A stretch of 64,000 bases of DNA, taken from NCBI GenBank assembly GCA_026708085.1, contig JAPOVP010000162.1, forward strand, positions 1 to 64,000, written 5' to 3'. The position numbers and the translations under genes were made by a program. The DNA is from Caldilineaceae bacterium (GTDB taxonomy: Bacteria > Chloroflexota > Anaerolineae > Caldilineales > Caldilineaceae). Shown piece by piece: positions 44,963 through 53,282 of this stretch. Each line of letters begins with the position of its first letter. The stretch's first letter is position 1. The notes beneath the pieces were generated by a model, which saw nothing but the letters and a program-made list of their open reading frames with translations, was not told where the DNA came from and did no database searches.

Positions 44963-46849
44963 TTGTACTGCAAAAGGTCTGCCTGTGCACTTCTACTGAT
45001 GGCCTCTATCGTAGCATTCTTCGTGACGCTGATGACGGACAGCCTTAACGCGCAAGAATCCCCTCCGTCTTACGATCCGCAGCAGGTTCCTGTTCCACAA
45101 CGTCCTCCTGTTGCCGGGTTGGCCAAGGAATCCTACACACAGAACTGTGCTCCCTGCCATGGGGCAAGCGGCGACGGCGACGGACCGGCCGGTGCTGCTG
45201 CCGACCCGACTGTCTTTTCGGACCCTGCTGAGGTCTGGGAGCGTTCGCCGGCCGAACTGTTCTTCGTTACCAAGTTCGGCCGAATAGAGAACCTGATGCC
45301 TCCGTGGCGCAACAGTATGAGCGACGAGCAGATCTGGCAGGTAGTCTACTATGCGTGGAACCTGCATACGGACGAGAAGGAGGTCGCGGAAGGAGGGGAG
45401 ATGTATGCCCAGTCGTGCCTTGCATGCCACGGCGAAGGCGGCCGCGGAGACGGTCCGGAGTCTGGGCCAGGGGTGCCCGATTTTGCCGCGCAGGACCCGA
45501 TGATCTTTCTCAGTCAGGCAGAGCTGGAAGGGCGCTGGCGAGAGTCCCATCCGGAACTCGGTTCTGACTGGTCAGCTGCTGCGAAGCAGGGGGTCCTCGA
45601 ATACATTCGCAGCTTTAGCTATCAACCGAAATGGGCGCCATTCGATGTCACCGGTCCTGGTAGAATCACAGGCCAGCTTTTCCAGGGTACGCAGGATGGG
45701 CCCGCGCTGCATCAGACGGAGGTCACACTAAATGTTTACCAGCAGACCAACTTGGTGACGACGAGAATCTCACCCATCGGAGCCGACGGCAGTTTTGAAT
45801 TCGAGAATCTGCCTGTGGACGAAGGCTTCTATTTTCTGGTTGAGACCGAGCACCGAAATGTCCGGTACACTTCCCCGATCCTGGCGTTCAGCGGTCCCGA
45901 TTTCACTGAAGGCCGGACCGGCCCGGATCGTATCAGTACAACCTTACCCGTTTTTGAAACGACTACCGACCCGGACGGCCTGCATGTTACGCGAGCCAAC
46001 TGGATTATCGAACATGAACCGGGAAACCTGCTCATCGGACAGCTGTACACCTTTGGGAACCGCAGCGGCCGCACTTTCACGGGCATTGATAGTGAGCTGT
46101 TTGACGTGCCGGTGACCCTGGCTGTCCCATTGCCGGAAGGCGCGCTGGAAGTAGAAATCCAGGACGGGATGGTGGGCGAGGCCTATCGAATGGACCAGCA
46201 GACTCTCTACGATACGCGTCCTGTCCTTCCCGGGCCAGGCTCGCGCCAGATCTTTATCCGATTTCGTCTGCCATATGCTGGAGAGTCCGCGCGGTCAAGT
46301 TTTCCCGTCCCTTACGAAACCGAACTGTTGAACCTCCTTGTGGCCGACCTGCCGGGGTTGGAAGTCGACTTCACGGTTGAAGGGGAGTCACTAGAGTTCG
46401 CAGGGGAGGAAACTGTTCAGGGCGTCCTCTTCCACCTCTGGAGCGCACCGTTTTCAGGTGACCAGCCCGTTGTCCTCTCGCTGCGCGGCCTTATCGCCGC
46501 CGGCGGGAGCGACCCCAGGCCTGCCAGAAACACGCAGCCAGGCCGAGAGTTGCCAGTTTCCGCACCGCCACTTGATTTCCGCATTCCCCTGGCGTTCGGC
46601 GGAGCTGTCACAGTCGTGCTGCTCGCCTCTCTTCTGCTATTCGTCCACCGTGAAAGAACCAGAAGCCCGCTGACAGCAGAGCAGCTTGCAGCCCGTGGCG
46701 AAGAACTGATAGACAGTATTGCGCGGTTGGACGATCTGTATGCTCTGGGGGAGCTGGAAGAGGGTGACTGGAGGAAGAAGAGGGCTGAGTTGAAGAGAGA
46801 GCTGATCGACATTGCACTGGCAGAAAGTAAGCTGCGAGCGACGGAATGA
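44963..46849 (+). CDS. Diheme cytochrome c with C-terminal membrane anchor
   Basis: This 628-aa protein starts at TTG; an ATG at 44999 is an alternative. After a signal peptide come two c-type heme sites, CAPCH (C62, C65, H66) and CLACH (C152, C155, H156), with MPPW as a likely axial Met region. The middle (about 210-540) is a large beta-rich extracytoplasmic part with a carboxypeptidase-regulatory-like beginning. A membrane helix (LAFGGAVTVVLLASLLLFV) is near 565, then a cytoplasmic coiled region. Its stop overlaps the ccmA start, so it is part of the operon. An electron-transfer role or a client of the locus is likely. Confidence 0.88.
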   Translation: MYCKRSACALLLMASIVAFFVTLMTDSLNAQESPPSYDPQQVPVPQRPPVAGLAKESYTQNCAPCHGASGDGDGPAGAAADPTVFSDPAEVWERSPAELFFVTKFGRIENLMPPWRNSMSDEQIWQVVYYAWNLHTDEKEVAEGGEMYAQSCLACHGEGGRGDGPESGPGVPDFAAQDPMIFLSQAELEGRWRESHPELGSDWSAAAKQGVLEYIRSFSYQPKWAPFDVTGPGRITGQLFQGTQDGPALHQTEVTLNVYQQTNLVTTRISPIGADGSFEFENLPVDEGFYFLVETEHRNVRYTSPILAFSGPDFTEGRTGPDRISTTLPVFETTTDPDGLHVTRANWIIEHEPGNLLIGQLYTFGNRSGRTFTGIDSELFDVPVTLAVPLPEGALEVEIQDGMVGEAYRMDQQTLYDTRPVLPGPGSRQIFIRFRLPYAGESARSSFPVPYETELLNLLVADLPGLEVDFTVEGESLEFAGEETVQGVLFHLWSAPFSGDQPVVLSLRGLIAAGGSDPRPARNTQPGRELPVSAPPLDFRIPLAFGGAVTVVLLASLLLFVHRERTRSPLTAEQLAARGEELIDSIARLDDLYALGELEEGDWRKKRAELKRELIDIALAESKLRATE

Positions 46850-47526
46850 CCGAACGCACCGCGCCGCTCATCCGTTGCGAGCACGTAGAGAAGCGCTTCG
46901 GACACAAACGGGTACTGCGTGACGTCTCCTTCACGGTTGCGGAAGGGGAAGTGCTGTCACTGCTGGGCGCTAACGGGTCGGGAAAAACGACCCTTCTGCG
47001 GATCATTTCAGCACTAGTAAGGCCGGACAAGGGAGAGGTGTGGCTGGGACCGGTTCCCCTTTCCTCGGCCGCAGTTGAGATCCGCCGCTACATCGGCGTT
47101 GTCGCTCACGCCCCTCTTCTGTACGACCGGCTCACTGGCCTTGAAAATCTAGATTTCTACGCACGGCTTTACGATCTGGCGGAGCCTCAGAAGCGTATAG
47201 AGAAGCTGCTGCGGACTATGGATCTCTGGCACTGGCGGGATGATGCAGTGCGAACCTATAGCCGTGGAATGTCACAGCGGCTGGCAATTGCCAGAGCGCT
47301 CCTGCACGATCCCCCCGTCGTCATACTTGACGAGCCGGATGCCGGCCTCGATCGTCAAGGCGTTCAGCTGCTGAGCGAGCTCTTGGCGCAGTTGCGTTCG
47401 AGAGGCCGTGCGGTATTTGCTACAACGCACAACCTGGAACATGCAAAGAACTGGAGCGACCGGGTCTTTGAACTGCGGTCCGGGCATCTGCATCAGATCG
47501 AGTTTCCGGATCGTATAGAACATTGA
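46846..47526 (+). CDS. ccmA: Heme exporter ATP-binding subunit CcmA
   Basis: CcmA is the ATPase of the CcmABCD complex that releases heme-loaded CcmE. The 226-aa protein has Walker A GANGSGKTT, the signature YSRGMSQRLAIARAL, Walker B VVILDEPDAG and a switch His (ATTHNLEH). The ATG overlaps the stop of the cytochrome gene by 4 bases. CcmB follows 34 bases later. Confidence 0.93.
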   Translation: MTERTAPLIRCEHVEKRFGHKRVLRDVSFTVAEGEVLSLLGANGSGKTTLLRIISALVRPDKGEVWLGPVPLSSAAVEIRRYIGVVAHAPLLYDRLTGLENLDFYARLYDLAEPQKRIEKLLRTMDLWHWRDDAVRTYSRGMSQRLAIARALLHDPPVVILDEPDAGLDRQGVQLLSELLAQLRSRGRAVFATTHNLEHAKNWSDRVFELRSGHLHQIEFPDRIEH

Positions 47527-47560
47527 TGAGGATAGACAGACTTTCCTTTTCGGGCTTTCA

Positions 47561-48319
47561 ATGGCGGGCTTCCATGGGGGCTCTTGCGTAATGATGGCGG
47601 AGCTTTCAGGGGCAGAGCGTGTTCGCAGCAGAGAGGGGGGATTTGGAGCATACCTGCGTCGCGTATGGGCTGTGGCGGGAAAAGATATCCGTGCTGAGAT
47701 GCGGTCGAAGGAGGTCGTGGGAACGGTGGCAGCCTTTGCCCTATTGGCCGCTGTCGTATTCGGGTTGGCGTTCGACTTGCGGGTCCCCCGGCCCGAGCTG
47801 GTGGTACCGGGCATCCTGTGGGTGATCGTCCTGTTTGCGGGGGTGTTGGGACTGCACCGTTCATTTGGTTCTGAAGTGGAAAGAGGCACTTTGGCCGGAC
47901 TGCTGTTGGCCCCGATGGAACGGTCGGCGATATATCTGGGCAAGGCTGCCGCGAACCTGATTTACTTCCTGACTGTTGAGGCCCTCCTTGTGCCCACCCT
48001 GCTTATCCTGTTTGACGTCAATCTGCTAAAGCCGTTCATTCTGCTGGGATTGCTACTGGGTACTGTCGGATATGTGGGCGTCGGAACTCTTTTCGCCGCG
48101 CTGACATCACGTAACAGAGCCAGAGAGACCCTTCTGCCCGTTCTGTTGCTGCCGGTTCTCGCCCCCCTCTTCATTTCGGGAGTCGGGCTGACGTCTGTCA
48201 TACTAGATGGGCGGACGAGCGCCGAAGCGTGGCCGTGGGTTGGGATCATCGGCCTCTATGATGCCCTTGTTTTCGCTATCGCATTTTTCTTGGTCGATGT
48301 AATCTGGGAACAGATGTGA
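47561..48319 (+). CDS. ccmB: Heme exporter membrane subunit CcmB
   Basis: CcmB is the membrane partner of CcmA. The conserved N-terminal part AGKDIRAEMRSKEVV is followed by six helices, with FGSEVERGTLAGLLLAPMERSAIYLGKAAANL in the first cytoplasmic loop. The length of 252 aa includes about 10-20 extra N-terminal residues; ATGs at 47591 and 47594 are alternative starts and none has a strong ribosome binding site. It lies between ccmA and ccmC. Confidence 0.92.
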   Translation: MAGFHGGSCVMMAELSGAERVRSREGGFGAYLRRVWAVAGKDIRAEMRSKEVVGTVAAFALLAAVVFGLAFDLRVPRPELVVPGILWVIVLFAGVLGLHRSFGSEVERGTLAGLLLAPMERSAIYLGKAAANLIYFLTVEALLVPTLLILFDVNLLKPFILLGLLLGTVGYVGVGTLFAALTSRNRARETLLPVLLLPVLAPLFISGVGLTSVILDGRTSAEAWPWVGIIGLYDALVFAIAFFLVDVIWEQM

Positions 48320-48341
48320 CACATTCTGACGGAACCATTCA

Positions 48342-49079
48342 ATGAGCGCGCTCTTAAGACCAACAACCACCGACCGCTGGTTCATGCCCCTCTTGGTATT
48401 CGACGCCATAGCAGGTCTAGCGATGGTCGCTGTAATGTGGGCAGGGCTACTCTATGCCGGTGACGCGGTTAATCTTGCCGGCGTTGAGCAGGTGGCCCAG
48501 CGTATCTTCTATTTTCACATTGGGAGCAATATCGCCGCGCTTCTGGGCTTTCTTGGGTCGGTGGTTGGCAGCATCGGTTATCTGGTAAGCCGGCGCATGG
48601 TGTGGGACCGCTGGGCGGCGGCGAGTGTTGAAATTGGCACGGTTTTTGGGATCCTTGTGCTTCTTTCAGGTGCAATCTGGGCCAAACCTGCCTGGAATAC
48701 GTTTTGGATTTGGGATCCCCGCCTTACGACCTCAACGATCACCGTTCTGATTTACATCGCTTACATGCTATTCCGAAACGGATTCGAGGACCCCGAGACA
48801 CGAGCCCGCTTCGCCGGCGTCTACGCTATGTTCGCTTTTTTGAGCGTTCCCCTTACTTACTATAGTGCGCGCCTATTCCGATCGATCCATCCAATCGTCT
48901 TCGACGGCGGCAACGAGGAAGCACAGGGGGGGTTTGCCATCGGCCCTACGATGGGACAGACGCTTACTTTAGCCATGATCGGTTTCGCATTACTCTTCTT
49001 GGCTTTACTGTTCCATAGAGTCCGGCAGTTGGCGTTTGAGGACCGCCTCAATGCAGTACGGGAGCGTGTTAACGAATGA
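48342..49079 (+). CDS. ccmC: Heme-handling protein CcmC
   Basis: CcmC loads heme onto CcmE. The 245-aa protein has six helices, the tryptophan-rich heme-handling motif in the form AWNTFWIWDPRLTTS, and two candidate axial histidines, in FYFHIGSNIAA and SIHPIVFDGG. Its stop overlaps the start of the small ccmD gene (ATGA). Confidence 0.93.
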   Translation: MSALLRPTTTDRWFMPLLVFDAIAGLAMVAVMWAGLLYAGDAVNLAGVEQVAQRIFYFHIGSNIAALLGFLGSVVGSIGYLVSRRMVWDRWAAASVEIGTVFGILVLLSGAIWAKPAWNTFWIWDPRLTTSTITVLIYIAYMLFRNGFEDPETRARFAGVYAMFAFLSVPLTYYSARLFRSIHPIVFDGGNEEAQGGFAIGPTMGQTLTLAMIGFALLFLALLFHRVRQLAFEDRLNAVRERVNE

Positions 49080-49219
49080 TCTATCTGGCATCGGTGTTGA
49101 TCCTGCTGTGGCTCTTTGTGGGAGGCTACCTTGTGTTTATGCTGGTTCGCCAGCGGACGATGGAGAAGGCGTTGCGTTCACTGGAGGAGAGGCTTCAAGA
49201 CCGAGAACAGGGTGGGTGA
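49076..49219 (+). CDS. ccmD: CcmD-like small membrane protein
   Basis: This 47-aa gene overlaps ccmC by 4 bases. It begins MIYLASVLILLWLFVGGYLV, one membrane helix, followed by a basic and then charged helical tail (RQRTMEKALRSLEERL). CcmD is a small single-helix protein required to release holo-CcmE from CcmABC. Size, topology and position all fit; sequence conservation in CcmD is weak, so the call rests mainly on context. Confidence 0.8.
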   Translation: MIYLASVLILLWLFVGGYLVFMLVRQRTMEKALRSLEERLQDREQGG

Positions 49220-49362
49220 GGGGCCGCAAGTACGAGTCAGCAGTTGGTAAGATTGTTTACTTCCTGCGTAACCTTAGTGCCATAGAATGGGGAAGGAAAA
49301 AAGAGGCGTTGCCCACGGAACAAGAGCGGGCAGCATGATGCAGTATACAGGTTGAAGATACG

Positions 49363-50289
49363 GTGCAAGAGATTTCAAGAGTTGGAAACGTAGGAACAGG
49401 AAATCTGTCCAGGGCCCCAGAGCAGGCGCAGGCCAGGCGTACCAGCACTTTCTTACATTCGCTTGCCTTCGTCATTGGATTTGGGGCCATATTCACGCTG
49501 CTCGGTTCTGCCGCAGGGCTCTTGGGTCAGAGCTTGAACTCCTATCTGCCTCTCATTCAGCGGCTCGGGGCCATCCTGCTGGCAATCTTTGGGTTGACTA
49601 CCCTGGGGATTATTGGCTGGATAGTCAATCGAGTTCGGGCAAACGGGAGGCTTATCGCAAATCCGGCAGTGGCCGCGCTCGTGGACATATTAGGATTTCT
49701 CAATGCCCTAATGTATACCGAGCGCCGCGTGACCGAACTTCACAAGGTAAAGCGAGGCTGGGGATACCTCAGCAGCGCGTTGATGGGAGTGAGTTTCAGT
49801 GCCGGCTGGGTACCTTGTGTCGGCCCGATTCTGGCCAGCATCCTATTCCTGGCAAGTGACAGCGCCACGGCAGTGCAGGGGGCTCTCCTCCTGGCCATAT
49901 ACAGCCTGGGGCTTGGTCTGCCGTTCCTGATTACCGGAGCCGCCTTCAGCCGGGCGACTGAAATTCTCCGCCGGCTCAACCGGCACGCCAATATTGTCAG
50001 TCTCGTCAGCGGTGTTTTTCTTCTCTACGTGGCCTGGCTGCTCTGGGCCGACCAGTTGACAATGTTGACGACACAGTTTGCGTTCCTGAATCAGTGGGTT
50101 TTCCTGCTGGAGGAGGCGCTATCGTCGTCAATCGGCGTCAATGCGGTCTTCAGCGCCGGGGCGCTAAACGCCGCCCCCCTGGCCTTCATTGCAGGCATTA
50201 TCAGTTTCATCAGCCCCTGCGTACTGCCTCTTATTCCGGCATATATCGGGTATCTGAGCGGCGCTGCGCTCTCCGGGGCCCGGAGCTGA
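49363..50289 (+). CDS. ccdA: CcdA-like thiol-reductant transporter with permuted order
   Basis: CcdA carries electrons across the membrane to thioredoxin-like proteins. The 308-aa product starts at GTG with a polar N-terminus, then HSLAFVIGFGAIFTLLGSAAGLLG (usual helix 2), SFSAGWVPCVGPILASILFLA with C152, and later helices. The segment LAFIAGIISFISPCVLPLIPAYIGYLSG with C286 is at the C-terminus. In ordinary CcdA this segment is helix 1 and comes first. Both working cysteines are thus present in reversed order. The upstream 140 bases do not encode another copy. It precedes the thioredoxin-like gene by 17 bases. Confidence 0.85.
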   Translation: MQEISRVGNVGTGNLSRAPEQAQARRTSTFLHSLAFVIGFGAIFTLLGSAAGLLGQSLNSYLPLIQRLGAILLAIFGLTTLGIIGWIVNRVRANGRLIANPAVAALVDILGFLNALMYTERRVTELHKVKRGWGYLSSALMGVSFSAGWVPCVGPILASILFLASDSATAVQGALLLAIYSLGLGLPFLITGAAFSRATEILRRLNRHANIVSLVSGVFLLYVAWLLWADQLTMLTTQFAFLNQWVFLLEEALSSSIGVNAVFSAGALNAAPLAFIAGIISFISPCVLPLIPAYIGYLSGAALSGARS

Positions 50290-50306
50290 GATCGAGAGAG
50301 GTCCCG

Positions 50307-50900
50307 ATGAAGCAGACTTTGGTTGTGGCAATGGTGGTCGCAGTTGCATTTCTTCTGACTGCCTGTGCGACGGCGGCGCCAGGAGAGAACGCCTCTGACG
50401 CATTCAACCTCACGCCGCTTGAACAGTTCCCTGACGAACTAGGGAACGGCTTCCCGGTGGCAAATCTGGTCCAGGAGGGAAGCCCGGATGTGGGAGAGAT
50501 TGCGCCAAACTTCGCCTTTTTCCTCGCCGACGGTCGGGGGGCAGATTTAGCCTCACTGCAAGGCAAGCCTATAGTGCTTAATTTCTGGGCCACGTGGTGC
50601 GGTCCTTGCCGGGCCGAAATGCCTGACCTGGTCGCGCTTCACGAAAGCGATTCCGATCTTGTCGTGCTCGAAGTTAACGTCGGGGAAGCGCTGTCAGCGG
50701 TCGAAGAGTTTGCCACTGAGTTCGGGATGAACATGACCGTCGTCCTGGATGAAGAAGACTTGATTCGCCGTGCCTACCAAGTTCGCAACATGCCGACGAC
50801 GGTTTTCATCCGGGCCGACGGCACAATCGGTGCTCGCTGGCCTGGCTTCCTGGCCGGAGAGCAGCTGAATGACCTCGTCCAGCAGATCAAGACCCAGTGA
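50307..50900 (+). CDS. TlpA/ResA/CcmG-type thioredoxin lipoprotein
   Basis: The true start is the ATG at 50307 with GAGAGAGG before it; a longer in-frame extension overlaps ccdA and is not real. The 197-aa product has a lipobox (LLTACA), then a thioredoxin fold with the active site FWATWCGPCRAEMPDL and a cis-Pro in NMPTTVF. Such proteins keep apocytochrome CxxCH thiols reduced. Electrons would come from the CcdA-like protein encoded just upstream. Confidence 0.92.
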   Translation: MKQTLVVAMVVAVAFLLTACATAAPGENASDAFNLTPLEQFPDELGNGFPVANLVQEGSPDVGEIAPNFAFFLADGRGADLASLQGKPIVLNFWATWCGPCRAEMPDLVALHESDSDLVVLEVNVGEALSAVEEFATEFGMNMTVVLDEEDLIRRAYQVRNMPTTVFIRADGTIGARWPGFLAGEQLNDLVQQIKTQ

Positions 50901-50909
50901 GCAGTTGAC

Positions 50910-51185
50910 ATGCAGGTTACACTGTTTACTAAAGAGAACTGCCAGCTGTGCGACGCGATCAAGTATGAACTGCTGGACTTGCAGGCCGAATACGAGTTTG
51001 AAATGAATGAGGCGTTTGTGGACTCCAAGTCAGAAGCCCGTGCGGTAGCGAAAGAGCGCGTCCCGCATGTTCAAATCGAACTAGAGGGGCAGGTCATCAG
51101 TCACTTCGCGTTTCCGGTAAATCAGGTTGAACTGCGACGCGCCATTCGTAACGAAATGATGAAGCGGTCGGAGCGGCAAGGGTGA
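50910..51185 (+). CDS. Glutaredoxin-like protein (DUF836 type)
   Basis: This 91-aa cytosolic protein has the pattern VTLFTKENCQLCDAIKYELLDL with a CQLC active-site-like pair (C11, C14), and VPHVQIELEGQVIS with the cis-Pro. It starts 9 bases after the thioredoxin lipoprotein, in the same unit, and probably takes part in thiol handling. Its partner is not evident. Confidence 0.85.
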   Translation: MQVTLFTKENCQLCDAIKYELLDLQAEYEFEMNEAFVDSKSEARAVAKERVPHVQIELEGQVISHFAFPVNQVELRRAIRNEMMKRSERQG

Positions 51186-51850
51186 GCCCGTCGGTGGACT
51201 CGGGGGGCCAGGAGCAGGCAGAGGGTAGAGTACAGACTGCGATCGCCCGTGGAGTAGACGGCGGTGTACTCTGGATTGCCCGGCACTGGCTGGCACTATT
51301 TAACGTTGTGGTTGCCTTCTATCTGCTGCTGCCGTTGGCGGCGCCTGCACTGGCTCGTTCAGGCCTTACGACGCCGGCATCTCTGATCTACTCAGTCTAC
51401 TCTGCGACCTGTCACCAACTGCCCGAGCGCAGCTATTTCCTCTTCGGTGAACAGCCATTTTACAGCCTGGCATCTCTAGAAACGAGCGGGCTGGCCGAAA
51501 GCCAGGGACTCTTCGAACGCCGTGCCTTCCGAGGCAACGAGACCACCGGTTACAAGATAGCAGTTTGTCAACGGGATGTGGCCATCTACGGATCGGTCGT
51601 GCTGGCCGGCTTGCTCTTCGGCATCCTCCGGGGACGAGCACGTACGATCAGTTTCAAGTACTATCTTGTACTGCTGATCCCAATAGCACTTGACGGCCTA
51701 ACGCAGCTGTTTGGGCTGCGCGAGAGCAACTGGTGGCTGCGCACAATTACGGGGGCCCTTTTCGGCGGGGCATCGGTGTGGCTTGCCTATCCATACATCG
51801 AAGCGGCGATGGGGGATGTTGTGCGGTCAGAGGAGATGCGTTTACGTTAG
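51182..51850 (+). CDS. DUF2085 membrane protein
   Basis: The GTG start overlaps the stop of the glutaredoxin-like gene. The 222-aa product has about four membrane helices and the DUF2085 motifs SVYSATCHQLPERSYFLFG, GYKIAVCQRDVAIYG and PIALDGLTQLFGLRESNWWLR. The two conserved Cys (CHQLPER, CQRD) suggest metal or redox chemistry; the function is unknown. It ends the cytochrome maturation run. Confidence 0.85.
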   Translation: MSPSVDSGGQEQAEGRVQTAIARGVDGGVLWIARHWLALFNVVVAFYLLLPLAAPALARSGLTTPASLIYSVYSATCHQLPERSYFLFGEQPFYSLASLETSGLAESQGLFERRAFRGNETTGYKIAVCQRDVAIYGSVVLAGLLFGILRGRARTISFKYYLVLLIPIALDGLTQLFGLRESNWWLRTITGALFGGASVWLAYPYIEAAMGDVVRSEEMRLR

Positions 51851-52242
51851 GTTGCCTCTGTCAGTTCGGCGGCAGAGGGTAGGCGGGGTTCTCTGCCGAA
51901 GATTGCATCGAACTACTCGACGGGCAGCAGATAGTCAGCTGACAAACGTCCCACAGTACAGAAAGCTACACCCTCTCGCACCAGGCTCAGAATCCAAGAA
52001 TACGTCCACATCGCTATCTGGCAAGAATCGTTCCCCCCTCCCAGAGCACAGTAGGGACGAACGAACTATTGGATTGCGTCGACAAGCGTCTGCAACCCGG
52101 ATTTTCGGTACGTTCATCCGCGCCATAAGGCGGCCTACAAGGCCAACAGAGAACCATTTCTGCGGAGTCGCCTCTCGGAGTGGCAAGACTGTCGTTCTGC
52201 GTGTATCCGGTCGATCGGAGTCCTGGCCGTCGCCATGGGCAA
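51851..52242. other. Intergenic region between DUF2085 and the Dam-type gene
   Basis: Both flanking genes end here (convergent). An 8-bp hairpin (CGGCAGAG 51870-51877 with CTCTGCCG 51891-51898) follows the DUF2085 stop without a T-run. I see no other feature; the open frames lack motifs and start sites. Confidence 0.45.
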
Positions 52243-53190
52243 TCAGTAGTTTGCGATTAGCAGCTCTGTGATAGGGCCGCGTTTTGCCCCGTTACTGTTG
52301 ATCTTGCGGCTGGCGGAAACCTTGTGGATGCTGAACCCGGCGTAAAGATCTTCAAAAAAGCTATCTTCGGGGTTCTCGTTATGGGGGTCCGAGTTGCTTA
52401 GCATCAGTTTGGCGCCAACGTTTCCCAACTCCTGGTAGAAGTGCGCCAGTCGTTTCTGCTCTTCGTCGCCGAAAGGGTTTCTGTAGAATGAGTTGAAGCT
52501 GGCAGTCTTGCTGATTGGGCGGTAAGGCGGATCCAGATAGACGAAGGTTTTTTCGTCCACGAATTCCCTACAGGCCGTGAAGTCCCCAAACCGGATATCC
52601 GTGTTTCGGAGCGAACTTGAGACCGAGCGCAGATTCGCCGCGTCGCAGATTCTGGGATTCTTGTAGTTGCCGTGTGGCACATTGAATTCGCCATTTGAAT
52701 TGACGCGGTAGAGGCCGTTAAAGCAGGTGCGATTCAGAAATATGAGGCGCGCGACATGCCCGGCATCCTCGTCCGGCGCGGTTTCCGAAGCTAAGGGCCT
52801 TCGCTGATTAAACATCTTCCGCGTTTCGTAGAAGAACTCGCTACGTCCATCAACATCGAGGGGTTGGTATAAGCGTTCTATCGCCTGAAGCCGCTCAATC
52901 AACAGTTCGACCTGTTGCCTGATAGTGCGGTAGGCGAGAACCAGGTCTTCATTCATGTCGGAGATGAAGAACTCATCTACGCCAAAACTGTTTGAGATCT
53001 GAAAGAAGACCGCGCCTCCGCCAATAAAGGGTTCGGCATACTTTGTGAGGCTTCCCTCCCACAGACCAGGAGGGAGGTGCTGCCCAATTTGTGAAAGAAG
53101 TTGCCCTTTGCCACCGGCCCACTTGAGAAAGGGTTTTGCCTTTGGCCCCGGCGGAGGCGCAAAGGAAAACTGCGGTTGCTTTGGATGCAT
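52243..53190 (-). CDS. Dam-type DNA adenine methyltransferase (D12 class)
   Basis: This 315-aa N6-adenine methyltransferase has the class alpha order: motif X/I region PFLKWAGGKGQLLSQI, EPFIGGGAVFF (SAM binding), and motif IV DPPY in TFVYLDPPYRPIS, with NRTCFNGLYRVNSNGEFNVPHG between. The target recognition region cannot be read. No restriction enzyme gene is adjacent, so it may be a solitary methylase with a regulatory or repair role, or the remains of a mobile unit. Confidence 0.9.
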   Translation of the reverse strand: MHPKQPQFSFAPPPGPKAKPFLKWAGGKGQLLSQIGQHLPPGLWEGSLTKYAEPFIGGGAVFFQISNSFGVDEFFISDMNEDLVLAYRTIRQQVELLIERLQAIERLYQPLDVDGRSEFFYETRKMFNQRRPLASETAPDEDAGHVARLIFLNRTCFNGLYRVNSNGEFNVPHGNYKNPRICDAANLRSVSSSLRNTDIRFGDFTACREFVDEKTFVYLDPPYRPISKTASFNSFYRNPFGDEEQKRLAHFYQELGNVGAKLMLSNSDPHNENPEDSFFEDLYAGFSIHKVSASRKINSNGAKRGPITELLIANY

Positions 53191-53282
53191 ACAAATCGAG
53201 CCCAGCCGGACTGTTGGAAATCAAGAGCGGTCCTTCCATTATCGCACACACGATCCGCCAGTTCAATGGTCGTCAACGGACC

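Noticed and set aside
49036-49338. 100-codon frame overlapping the end of ccmC
   Set aside because: The small ccmD frame, coupled to ccmC by ATGA, explains this region better.
50094-50306. N-terminal extension of the thioredoxin lipoprotein
   Set aside because: It overlaps the ccdA gene in another frame; the ATG at 50307 has a good ribosome binding site and gives a proper lipobox signal.
51711-52271. 186-codon plus-strand frame after DUF2085
   Set aside because: It starts inside DUF2085 in another frame, is rich in Arg/Ser as shadow frames are, and shows no motif.
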